Position numbers and translations under genes: made by a program
Shown here: positions 27,958 through 34,962 of the stretch, one piece after another
How positions within the stretch are numbered: position 1 is the first letter of the stretch
Layout of the letters: each line of letters begins with the position of its first letter
NCBI GenBank assembly: GCA_900321655.1
Contig: ONWU01000008.1
Span: 1-64,000, forward strand
Length of the DNA: 64,000 nt
Direction: 5' to 3'
DNA from: an uncultured Bacteroidales bacterium
GTDB lineage: Bacteria > Bacteroidota > Bacteroidia > Bacteroidales > UBA932
Notes under the pieces: model-generated
What the model saw: the letters and a program-made list of their open reading frames with translations, nothing else
Databases searched by the model: none
What the model was told of the DNA's origin: nothing

Positions 27958-29595
27958 TTAGATTGATTTAATGTATTGTACAAGGTTGACGGAACGGTCC
28001 AGGCCCAGCTTGAGGCGTAGGCGATACCGGCCGATTTCCACACTTTTCGGAGTAATGTTCATAAGGGAGGCAATGTACTTGGAAGAGAAGCCCTGGCGCA
28101 ACAGGATGGCCAGTTTCCGCTCTCCTTCCGTGAGATCCGGGAAGGCCTCCTTGAGGCGCATGTTGAAATCCCGGTGAAGGACTTCCGTACGCGCATAAAA
28201 ATCGTTCATCTCGCGGGAGAAGTACATCCTTTCCCTCAGCTGGCTGAGGACTTCTTCCAGGGACTGGTTCTTTTCGGGGCCGTCCGGAAGGTCCTTGGTA
28301 TGGGACAGCTCTTCGTAGACTTTTTCCATAAAGGCCTTTTGGTCACTTACCCCAACGGCAAAGTCCACCAGCTCTTTCCGCTTGATATCCAGTTTGTTAA
28401 GAAGGTCTTTCTCATTGGTTTCCACCCGGACTTCCAGGGCCGACAGGGCCTTCTGTGTACTTACCACCTGCTCTTCACGGGCATTCATAAGCCTCTGGCG
28501 CAGGGCCTCTTCCCGGCGGCTGCGGTTATAGACATACAGGACAGAAAGGACCAGCACCATGCCCAGCAGGATGAAAACGGGCACGGGATTGGCGTTCCAA
28601 CCGGCGCTTCCCGAGCGGGCTTCGCTGGCCCCGAGGATGAGGCTCAGACAATATCCCAGCAGGATGCCCATCACCGGAGCCACCACCGTTGCACCCACGT
28701 GCCTTCGGATGTCGTCTCCGCTGAGGGCCGCTTTCTGCCGCACCAGGCTGCCGGCCACCAGGGCCGATATGAGAAGGGAGCCGGCGCTGAGGGGAGCCGG
28801 GAGACCCTTCGGCCAGGAGAAAAGGGCAAAGGTGAGGGCCATGGAAAGGAGGATGGCCAGCGTATGGCCGGTTCCAAAGTCCAGCTGGTCTTCGGCCATC
28901 TCGCCCACCCGCACGTGGATACCGCGCGCCTGCGTGAAATACAGAAGGAAAGTAACCCCCAGGACCACGCCGGCCGCCAGCTCACCGCCGCCAAGCCCCG
29001 GAAGCGGAAGCAGGGAAAGCAGCTGACCCTCATTCCAGCCGGCCGCTGCCACCAGAAGCAGGGAGGCCAGGATGCAGCCTCTCAGAAGCCGGCGGTCTGA
29101 ATACGCCAGATGCCGTCCGCTTTTGGTGGAATACGTTGAAAAAATACGGGTCAACAAAGCTGTGAGCAGGCCGCAAATGAGGGGGGCAGCCACCCAGGCG
29201 GCCGCCATACGGCCCATCTGGATCCAGTCCAGACGCCCGCTAACCATCAGGGAACAGCCAAAGACAGCCCCCATAAAGGCGTACGGAACGGCGGTCCAGC
29301 GGTGCAGCATGGAAGCCACGGCAACCGCCACAGCCGTACTGAGGGAGATGGCCAGCAGGCTCTGCAGATCCTTCGACGGGAGGGTTTCCTTCAGGATTTC
29401 CGTGTATCCGCCCGGGTAAAACAGCGGAAGAAGCGTGGCTCCCAAAAGAAGGAGCGGAACCAGCAACTTCACCGAGATGCGTTCGTCGGCACCGGAGGCG
29501 TGCACTACGCCCAAAACGGAAGGAAATTCCAGCCGAATGAGCGGGAATCCTACCAGCAGCAGCGCCAGGACGACAGCAAGAAGGGGAAGGACCAT
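27958..29595 (-). CDS. PiT-like membrane domain fused to a coiled coil and LuxR-type HTH
   Basis: A 545-residue fusion. Residues 1-355 form about ten helices with a PiT (PHO4) phosphate-transporter layout: VPYAFMGAVFG plus AAWVAAPLICGLL in the first half and GLPAPLSAGSLLISALVAG plus ATVVAPVMGILLGY in the second. The phosphate-binding GxNDxxN signatures are not present; the region reads GVVHASGADER. Residues 358-475 are coiled coil. Residues 488-545 are a LuxR-type HTH (GERKLAILLRQGFSSKYIAS, ITPKSVEIGRYRLRLKLGL). It is probably a membrane-bound regulator sensing phosphate through a degenerate transporter. It starts 1 bp after the DUF47 gene. Confidence 0.82.
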   Translation of the reverse strand: MVLPLLAVVLALLLVGFPLIRLEFPSVLGVVHASGADERISVKLLVPLLLLGATLLPLFYPGGYTEILKETLPSKDLQSLLAISLSTAVAVAVASMLHRWTAVPYAFMGAVFGCSLMVSGRLDWIQMGRMAAAWVAAPLICGLLTALLTRIFSTYSTKSGRHLAYSDRRLLRGCILASLLLVAAAGWNEGQLLSLLPLPGLGGGELAAGVVLGVTFLLYFTQARGIHVRVGEMAEDQLDFGTGHTLAILLSMALTFALFSWPKGLPAPLSAGSLLISALVAGSLVRQKAALSGDDIRRHVGATVVAPVMGILLGYCLSLILGASEARSGSAGWNANPVPVFILLGMVLVLSVLYVYNRSRREEALRQRLMNAREEQVVSTQKALSALEVRVETNEKDLLNKLDIKRKELVDFAVGVSDQKAFMEKVYEELSHTKDLPDGPEKNQSLEEVLSQLRERMYFSREMNDFYARTEVLHRDFNMRLKEAFPDLTEGERKLAILLRQGFSSKYIASLMNITPKSVEIGRYRLRLKLGLDRSVNLVQYIKSI

Positions 29596-29596
29596 T

Positions 29597-30259
29597 TTAC
29601 AGGCTTCGTTTGATGGACATAACGGAAAGCTGGTCTGCCACCTTGACGGCGGCGGTGGAAAGGTCCTCTATGTGGAGGGCGAAGTAACGCAGGTGGAATT
29701 TCTCACTCAGCTTGAGCTGTGACATCTCGTGGAAAACCGTACGCTTGATGCCCTGGGACAGCTTGACGGCCTGCTTGTCATAGAGGTATACCCGGTGAAT
29801 GGTCTCGCTCACCTTGTCCGGCTCCGAGAAATAGGCCTTGGTTCCGGGGATGGAGGCCTCTACCGCCATGACCGCCAGTTCTGCCAGCTTGACAAACTCC
29901 TTGTTCAGAGATGCCGGCACGTGGGGAGACTCTATTTCGAACTGGATGAGGTCGTTACTCAGGGTGGAAAGGATGTGGTCGTAGCGCTCCAGAAGGCGCA
30001 TGATGTCTCCGCGGTAACGGATAAGGGACCCGCGGGCGTAGAGCATATTCTCTATATCCCGCCGGAGGGCGCCGGCCTCCGTTTCTGCGGTGGCCATGGC
30101 CGACAAGGTGCGGGAGAAACTCTCCTGATCATTGTATAGGTAACTCCTTACTCCCTCCTTGAAAAGGATGAGAGCAGTGTCCACGGTGCTGAGGAGTTTT
30201 TCTACGGCCTCTGCGAACATCCGTGGCCTGCTTGCAGAGAAAATTCCGAACAGTTTCAT
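29597..30259 (-). CDS. DUF47/PhoU-like phosphate-transport regulator
   Basis: A 220-residue all-helical cytoplasmic protein starting MKLFGIFSASRPRMF. It fits the TIGR00153/DUF47 family, a PhoU-like three-helix repeat with acidic metal-binding clusters. Members are normally encoded next to PiT transporters and control them. It is the first gene of the nine-gene operon, has a good promoter 24 bp upstream, and lies 1 bp before the PiT-LuxR gene. Confidence 0.85.
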   Translation of the reverse strand: MKLFGIFSASRPRMFAEAVEKLLSTVDTALILFKEGVRSYLYNDQESFSRTLSAMATAETEAGALRRDIENMLYARGSLIRYRGDIMRLLERYDHILSTLSNDLIQFEIESPHVPASLNKEFVKLAELAVMAVEASIPGTKAYFSEPDKVSETIHRVYLYDKQAVKLSQGIKRTVFHEMSQLKLSEKFHLRYFALHIEDLSTAAVKVADQLSVMSIKRSL

Positions 30260-30283
30260 ACGCTTGCGGTTAGTTTGCCAACC

Positions 30284-30314
30284 CAAAGGTAGAAACTATT
30301 CGGAATCTCTACAA
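30284..30314 (-). promoter_or_regulatory. Promoter of the nine-gene phosphate operon
   Basis: Minus-strand TTG (30314-30312), exactly 20 bp, then TACCTTTG (30291-30284), the full Bacteroidota consensus. The DUF47 ATG is 24 bp further on. The -33 element lies inside one arm of an inverted repeat (see next entry). Confidence 0.7.
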
Positions 30315-30346
30315 GCTATTCTTTCGCCTGATGGGTTTTTGTAGAG
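30307..30346. promoter_or_regulatory. Inverted repeat overlapping the -33 element, candidate operator
   Basis: CTCTACAA at 30307-30314 and TTGTAGAG at 30339-30346 are perfect 8-bp inverted arms separated by 24 bp. One arm contains the -33 TTG of the operon promoter and the other sits about 30 bp upstream. The only T-run (30347-30353) is on the plus strand, where no gene could use it as a terminator. Confidence 0.5.
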
Positions 30347-30363
30347 TTTTTTTCACAACAAAG

Positions 30364-32151
30364 CTAACGCTTCGGGACCTGGATAACCGAGCCGTGTTCC
30401 TGGGCCACGGTCTCCTTCCAGAGGTCTGTATAGCCAGGTTGCTCCACTTTGGCAGGCATTCCCTCGCTGTACTTGGCGTGGATGAACCTTCCGTCCTCGT
30501 CCTGGGGCACCACATTGCCGTCCATGAACTTCACCAATAACTCTACTTCCAGGTTCTGCCACTTGGCAAACTGCTCCTGGGCGGTATGGACGCTGTACTC
30601 CGTGACGTAGTTCACGATTTTGGCGAAAGGCTTGCTGGAAACCATCACATCGTGGCGGGATTCCAGCTTCTTCTGCAGCTTGACCGCCACCTGGTTGTAC
30701 ATAACCACGGCCATACTGTCCACCGTATGGGTGCGGTGTTCCACCTGATCCCTTTCGAAGGCATCCACGCGGGAGCGCACGTACGGGGCCATCTGGTTGT
30801 ACATCTTGTAGCAGGCATTGGAAATGCGGTTGTTAAGCCAGAAGGAAGAGGTGGGAGAATAGTGCAGACGGTCTCCGTTGCCCTGGCGGAAGCACTCGGG
30901 AACTTCCGTGATGCTGGTGTAGATGGGGGTAAGATAAGAGGTGGCCGCATCGTCCGTACCAAACCAGAGGATGCCGCCCACCACATCAGGAACGTAGTTG
31001 CGGGCCTGTCCCACCATCCAGAAACCGGTCTGCTGGGTGGCGATGGCACGTTCGTTAACATACGTCTTTCCGTCTACGGTAAATTCCATAGGGCGCCAGC
31101 GATAAGGGAGGGCGTTGCCGCCGGCTCCGATATCCTGGGTCATATCCATCGGGGTTCCCTCGTAGTGGTCTCTCATGGCATCGGCCACTTCCTTCACTCC
31201 GGCCTTGCGGCGGGGGAAGATGAAAAGGGGCATATCGGCTTCCAGATCCCGGCCCATCACATAGTCCAAATAGGTATAGGCGTCCCGGGTGACGGCGTTT
31301 CCCTTCTCATCATAGAAGGAGAACCAGCCGTCGGAGAGGATGTTGAAGGCGCTCCAGACGCGGGCGTCGCAGCCGCGCACCGTGCCGAAATCGGCCGGGC
31401 AGTAGGCTTTCTTGAAACTGAAGTCGCTGTCCTGGCCCTCGAAATAGCCCTTGCGGCGGGCGAAGGAGATGACGTCCGGGGCATAAATGCAGTTTTCGGG
31501 GTCGTTCAGGGGGAACTTGCCGATGCGGGCCTGGTTGGCGTGGGCGCAGATGGCTCCGTCAGGAACGCGCATAGCTACCCAGACAATGCCCTTCTGCGTA
31601 TTGACGCCGTTGCGGAGATTGGTGCCCTTGCCGATGAGCTCCATGATCCAGGCCTCGTTCTTGTCTGCGATGGAGAAGGTTTCTCCCTCGGAGGCATAGC
31701 CGTATTCATTGGCCAGGTTCACAATGACGTCAATGGCCTCACGGGCGGTTCTGGAGCGCTGAAGGGCAATATAGATGAGGGAGCCGTAGTCTATTCCGCC
31801 GGTTCTGTCCTCCAGTTCCGGACGGCCTCCCCAGGTGGTTTCCGTGATAATCACCTGAAACTCGTTCATATTACCCACGGTCTGGAAGGTGTGGGGAACC
31901 TGATCTATGATACCCAGGGGTTTGTTGGTATCCCAATCGTATATCTGGATGCTGGTACCGCTCTTCCAGTCCCGGGCGGGCCTGTAATAAAGCTCTCCGT
32001 AAAGGGTGTGGGAGTCTGCCGCATAGGAGACCAGTACCGATCCGTCCTGGCTGGCGCCCCGGCTGATAATGATATTGGTGCAGGGGCGGGCTTCCATAGA
32101 TCCCAGCAGGGCGGCCGTAGCCACCAGTACTTTCAAAAGCGAATTTCTCAT
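30364..32151 (-). CDS. C69-family dipeptidase (Ntn hydrolase), secreted
   Basis: A 595-residue protein. After a signal peptide of about 22 residues the mature protein would begin at or near Cys of RPCTNIIISRGASQDGS, the N-terminal nucleophile of PepD-like C69 dipeptidases. Further family segments include DWDTNKPLGIIDQVPHTF and ETTWGGRPEL. The length is close to Bacteroidota members. It would cleave dipeptides in the periplasm. It is transcribed alone, divergent from a small secreted protein; a TAACTTTG box overlaps the neighbour's start codon. Confidence 0.9.
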   Translation of the reverse strand: MRNSLLKVLVATAALLGSMEARPCTNIIISRGASQDGSVLVSYAADSHTLYGELYYRPARDWKSGTSIQIYDWDTNKPLGIIDQVPHTFQTVGNMNEFQVIITETTWGGRPELEDRTGGIDYGSLIYIALQRSRTAREAIDVIVNLANEYGYASEGETFSIADKNEAWIMELIGKGTNLRNGVNTQKGIVWVAMRVPDGAICAHANQARIGKFPLNDPENCIYAPDVISFARRKGYFEGQDSDFSFKKAYCPADFGTVRGCDARVWSAFNILSDGWFSFYDEKGNAVTRDAYTYLDYVMGRDLEADMPLFIFPRRKAGVKEVADAMRDHYEGTPMDMTQDIGAGGNALPYRWRPMEFTVDGKTYVNERAIATQQTGFWMVGQARNYVPDVVGGILWFGTDDAATSYLTPIYTSITEVPECFRQGNGDRLHYSPTSSFWLNNRISNACYKMYNQMAPYVRSRVDAFERDQVEHRTHTVDSMAVVMYNQVAVKLQKKLESRHDVMVSSKPFAKIVNYVTEYSVHTAQEQFAKWQNLEVELLVKFMDGNVVPQDEDGRFIHAKYSEGMPAKVEQPGYTDLWKETVAQEHGSVIQVPKR

Positions 32152-32156
32152 CGTAT

Positions 32157-32187
32157 TTGGGCTTTTTCGATTTATTGCGTAATTTTG
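32157..32187 (+). promoter_or_regulatory. Promoter of the 134-residue secreted protein gene
   Basis: TTG (32157-32159), 20 bp, TAATTTTG (32180-32187): a full -33/-7 match ending 25 bp before the ATG at 32213. Confidence 0.6.
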
Positions 32188-32212
32188 TCCTTTGACTTTA
32201 TCCTGCAAAGTT

Positions 32213-32617
32213 ATGAAAATTTATCATTTATTATGCGCTGCCGCCTTTTTTAGCCTGTCGGTTTTCGCCGCCCGGGCCCAGAACCAGCCCCTCTCCCCCG
32301 AGGAACAGGAAAAGCGCATCCTGGAATACGTAGATGCCCGCACCCAGAAACTTTCCACCCTTCTGGAGCTGGAGTACTGGCAGGAGTTTTATGTAGACTC
32401 CACCCTCACCCACGACATCAAGGCTATGTGGGAAGAGTCGTCCAAAATGCAGGCCGCCAAGGTAGAGAACCGGGATCTTTTCATCGCCGTGGAAGACAAG
32501 TGGGAGCAGCAGATAGACGACAGCTTCAAGCGTTTTTTCACCGAAGAGCAGTGGAAGAAGTACTGGAAAAGCGGCGCCGAGCGGGCCTGGAAGGCTCGCC
32601 AGAAACGCAAAAAATAA
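32213..32617 (+). CDS. Small secreted protein of unknown function
   Basis: A 134-residue protein with signal peptide (MKIYHLLCAAAFFSLSVFAARA). The mature part is helical and strongly charged, with ELEYWQEFYVDSTLTHDIKAMW and FKRFFTEEQWKKYWKSG, ending in a lysine/arginine tail. I do not recognise a named domain, although proteins of this look are common next to pheS in Bacteroidales. The start at 32213 follows a good promoter. pheS starts 31 bp later and has its own -7 box. Confidence 0.75.
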   Translation: MKIYHLLCAAAFFSLSVFAARAQNQPLSPEEQEKRILEYVDARTQKLSTLLELEYWQEFYVDSTLTHDIKAMWEESSKMQAAKVENRDLFIAVEDKWEQQIDDSFKRFFTEEQWKKYWKSGAERAWKARQKRKK

Positions 32618-32618
32618 T

Positions 32619-32626
32619 TATCTTTG
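32619..32626 (+). promoter_or_regulatory. -7 box of the pheS promoter
   Basis: TATCTTTG, 22 bp before the pheS ATG and overlapping the end of the previous gene's 3' untranslated region. Confidence 0.45.
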
Positions 32627-32648
32627 CAGGCTTATTTATTGAAAGGTA

Positions 32649-33683
32649 ATGAAAGAAGCGATTGAATTAATCATGAAAGAGCTGGCCGACCTCAAAGTGG
32701 CCAGCCAGAAAGAGGTAGAGGAAGCCCGCATCCGCTTCCTGGGAAAAAAGGGCGAGGTAACCGCCCTGATGGAGCAGTTCCGCACCGTGGCGCCCGAACT
32801 CAAGAGAGAGTATGGCCAGAAGCTGAACGAGCTCAAGAAAGCCGCCAATGCCCGCATCGAAGAGCTCAAGTTCTCCGTAGAGGAAAGCGAGATGGCATCG
32901 GCCCCGAAGGAAGATCTTTCGATGCCCGGAGACGCCCTTCCGCTGGGCTCCCGCCATCCGGTATCCATCGTCCGTCAGCAGATTGTGGACATCTTCCGCA
33001 AATTTGGCTACGATGTGGCCGAAGGTCCGGAGATTGAGGACGACTATCATGTCTTCGAGGCCCTCAACTTCCCGCCCAACCACCCGGCCCGCGAAATGCA
33101 GGATACCTTCTTCGTGAGCACCGGTCACCTGAATCCGCTTCTTCTGAGAACCCACACCTCCTCCGTGCAGGTGCGCACGATGGAAAAGCAGTCCCTGCCC
33201 ATCCGTGTGGTTTGCCCGGGCCGCGTCTTCCGCAACGAGGCCATCAGCGCCCGCGCCCACTGCATCTTCCACCAGGTGGAGGGTCTTTATATCGACAAGG
33301 ATGTCACCTTCGCAGACCTCAAGCAGGCCATCCTGCTGTTTGCCCGCGAAATGTTCGGCCCGGACACCCAGATCCGCATGCGCCCTTCCTACTTCCCCTT
33401 CACGGAGCCTTCGGCCGAAGTGGACGTAAGCTGCAACATCTGCCACGGAAAGGGCTGCAACATCTGCAAGGGAACCGGCTGGCTGGAGATTATGGGCTGC
33501 GGCATGGTAGACCCCAACGTGCTCAAGGCCAGCGGGATAGACCCCAACGAATACAGCGGCTTCGCCTTCGGTATGGGCGTAGAGCGCATCGCCATGCTCA
33601 AGTGGCAGGTGAATGACCTCCGCCACTACTTCGAGAACGACATGCGTTTCCTTCAGGAATTCGCCACCGCTACGGAAGTGTAG
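32649..33683 (+). CDS. pheS: Phenylalanyl-tRNA synthetase alpha subunit
   Basis: A 344-residue class II catalytic subunit. The N-terminal coiled coil (about residues 1-90) contacts tRNA. Motif 2 is in RVVCPGRVFRNEA and FHQVEGLYIDKD; a CNICHGKGCNICKGTGW zinc-finger-like segment sits in the family's usual place; motif 3 is GFAFGMGVERIAMLKW. pheT is not adjacent. The gene converges on a histidine phosphatase gene with only 3 bp between the stops and no terminator. Confidence 0.97.
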   Translation: MKEAIELIMKELADLKVASQKEVEEARIRFLGKKGEVTALMEQFRTVAPELKREYGQKLNELKKAANARIEELKFSVEESEMASAPKEDLSMPGDALPLGSRHPVSIVRQQIVDIFRKFGYDVAEGPEIEDDYHVFEALNFPPNHPAREMQDTFFVSTGHLNPLLLRTHTSSVQVRTMEKQSLPIRVVCPGRVFRNEAISARAHCIFHQVEGLYIDKDVTFADLKQAILLFAREMFGPDTQIRMRPSYFPFTEPSAEVDVSCNICHGKGCNICKGTGWLEIMGCGMVDPNVLKASGIDPNEYSGFAFGMGVERIAMLKWQVNDLRHYFENDMRFLQEFATATEV

Positions 33684-33686
33684 GTC

Positions 33687-34940
33687 TTAGTTGCCGTAAC
33701 GTTTCTTGATGTCCTGCCAGCGGTAGAAACTGCCCGGGGCGGCCATAGGAAGCGGCAGCGTGGCCTCAAAGCCATTGAGAAGAACCTGGACCAGGATGTC
33801 CGGGTTCTTTTTGCTTTTGAAAAAGACCAGCTGGAAGTTGCAGCCCATCGGGATGTCGAAGTTGCGCCAGTAGTTTTCCGCCTCGTAAGGGTTTTCCACA
33901 CGGACACCCATATCGTTCACCCCCATCAGGGACAGCAGGGGCATCAGGGTGGAGTCGTGGGCAAAGCGCAGCCGCAGCTGGACGCCGTTTTGCCAGTCTG
34001 TCTCGGCCTTTTCAAGGATATCGTCCAACAGAGGTCTCATGGCCTGGACGCGAAGGTTCTGCGTGTCCGGTGACGGGCCCACAATCTGATAATCGCGGTA
34101 GTTTTTAACTCTCCAGAGCCGGTAGCGCTCTTCGGGGGTGTAAACCTCATAGAGTTCCTGGGGGGCGGGAACGTCCAAATTGTCCAGCGTGGACACAAGG
34201 GTATGCATGTCGTAGCAGAACTTGTACTTTCCCCGGGTCACCAGAGAGTCCGGCCGGGTGAACCATTTGGCCAGCAGGGCGTCCAGGTCCAGGACCTCGT
34301 CCCGGAAAGCGTTGAACTTCTCCTCGGCCGATCCGCTCCTTTCCGCATTGGAATCGATGATGTCGGGCAGCAGGTAGCTCTGGTAAGGCTGGCCGTAATC
34401 GGCCGCAAAAGTAAAGTCCCTGTCCGTGTTGTCCAGCTGGCTCAGGAAGAAGAACATACTCACAATCACGCGATGCGATACGGTAGAAACCGCCTCTGCG
34501 TGCGTGGCCCCCTTGAAGATGGACGGATAGTTCTTATAAATCTGCGCGGCGATGAAGCGGTGCTGGTTCTGGCCCTTGATGGTCAGGTTGCCTTCCCGCC
34601 TGGCCACGGCAGGATAGAAATCCTTGTACGCCTGATAGAACACCTCTCCTTCCGGGGTTAACCAGCCCTTCTCGTGGCCCTGGGTAAAGGTGGAGAGGAT
34701 ATCCTCATACAACGACCCTCCCAGTCCGTGGCGGGAACCGTGGCGGCCCACGTGGCTAATATAGAAGGCCTCATACCCCTTGGGGGCTGCCGTGGGCGCG
34801 GGCTGGCTGGTGGGATAAACGTAATACTCACCGCCGGCACGGGCGATATCGGCCATTATCTGGGCCCGGCTGTCCTGCTGGGCATACGCTGCACTGCCAA
34901 TGGCAAGAAGCGCAAAAACAAAAATCGCTATCTTTTTCAT
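33687..34940 (-). CDS. Histidine-type acid phosphatase, secreted
   Basis: A 417-residue protein with signal peptide MKKIAIFVFALLAIGSAAYA. The phosphohistidine motif is at 66-68 (HVGRHGSRHG) and the partner HD motif in LRFAHDSTLMPLL. It belongs to branch 2 of the histidine phosphatase superfamily, with acid phosphatases and phytases; the HD rather than HAE proton donor distinguishes it from MINPP-type enzymes. It should release phosphate in the periplasm, possibly from phytate or sugar phosphates. The start codon lies in the loop of the clpB terminator, 22 bp after the clpB stop. Confidence 0.88.
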   Translation of the reverse strand: MKKIAIFVFALLAIGSAAYAQQDSRAQIMADIARAGGEYYVYPTSQPAPTAAPKGYEAFYISHVGRHGSRHGLGGSLYEDILSTFTQGHEKGWLTPEGEVFYQAYKDFYPAVARREGNLTIKGQNQHRFIAAQIYKNYPSIFKGATHAEAVSTVSHRVIVSMFFFLSQLDNTDRDFTFAADYGQPYQSYLLPDIIDSNAERSGSAEEKFNAFRDEVLDLDALLAKWFTRPDSLVTRGKYKFCYDMHTLVSTLDNLDVPAPQELYEVYTPEERYRLWRVKNYRDYQIVGPSPDTQNLRVQAMRPLLDDILEKAETDWQNGVQLRLRFAHDSTLMPLLSLMGVNDMGVRVENPYEAENYWRNFDIPMGCNFQLVFFKSKKNPDILVQVLLNGFEATLPLPMAAPGSFYRWQDIKKRYGN

Positions 34941-34960
34941 ATCCAAAGATAGCGATTTTT
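34920..34960 (-). terminator. clpB intrinsic terminator that contains the next gene's start
   Basis: AAAAATCGCTATCTTT (minus strand, 34960-34945) and its perfect complement (34935-34920) form a 16-bp stem with a 9-nt loop, followed by GTTTTTG. The loop GGATATGAA holds the start codon of the histidine phosphatase, and the descending arm encodes its residues 3-7. Confidence 0.7.
34944..34951 (-). promoter_or_regulatory. -7 box of the histidine phosphatase, inside the clpB terminator stem
   Basis: TATCTTTG on the minus strand, ending 3 bp before the ATG at 34940, so a leaderless transcript is predicted. It is part of the ascending arm of the terminator hairpin. Confidence 0.5.
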
Positions 34961-34962
34961 CT

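Noticed and set aside
27958..29595. Calling the PiT-like fusion an active phosphate permease
   Set aside because: The signature GxNDxxN residues needed for phosphate and cation binding are not seen, and a DNA-binding domain is attached, so a transport call is not supported.
30307..30353. The inverted repeat upstream of the DUF47 gene read as an intrinsic terminator
   Set aside because: The T-run is on the plus strand, where no gene ends nearby. On the minus strand the stem is followed by ATTCCG. An operator reading fits better.
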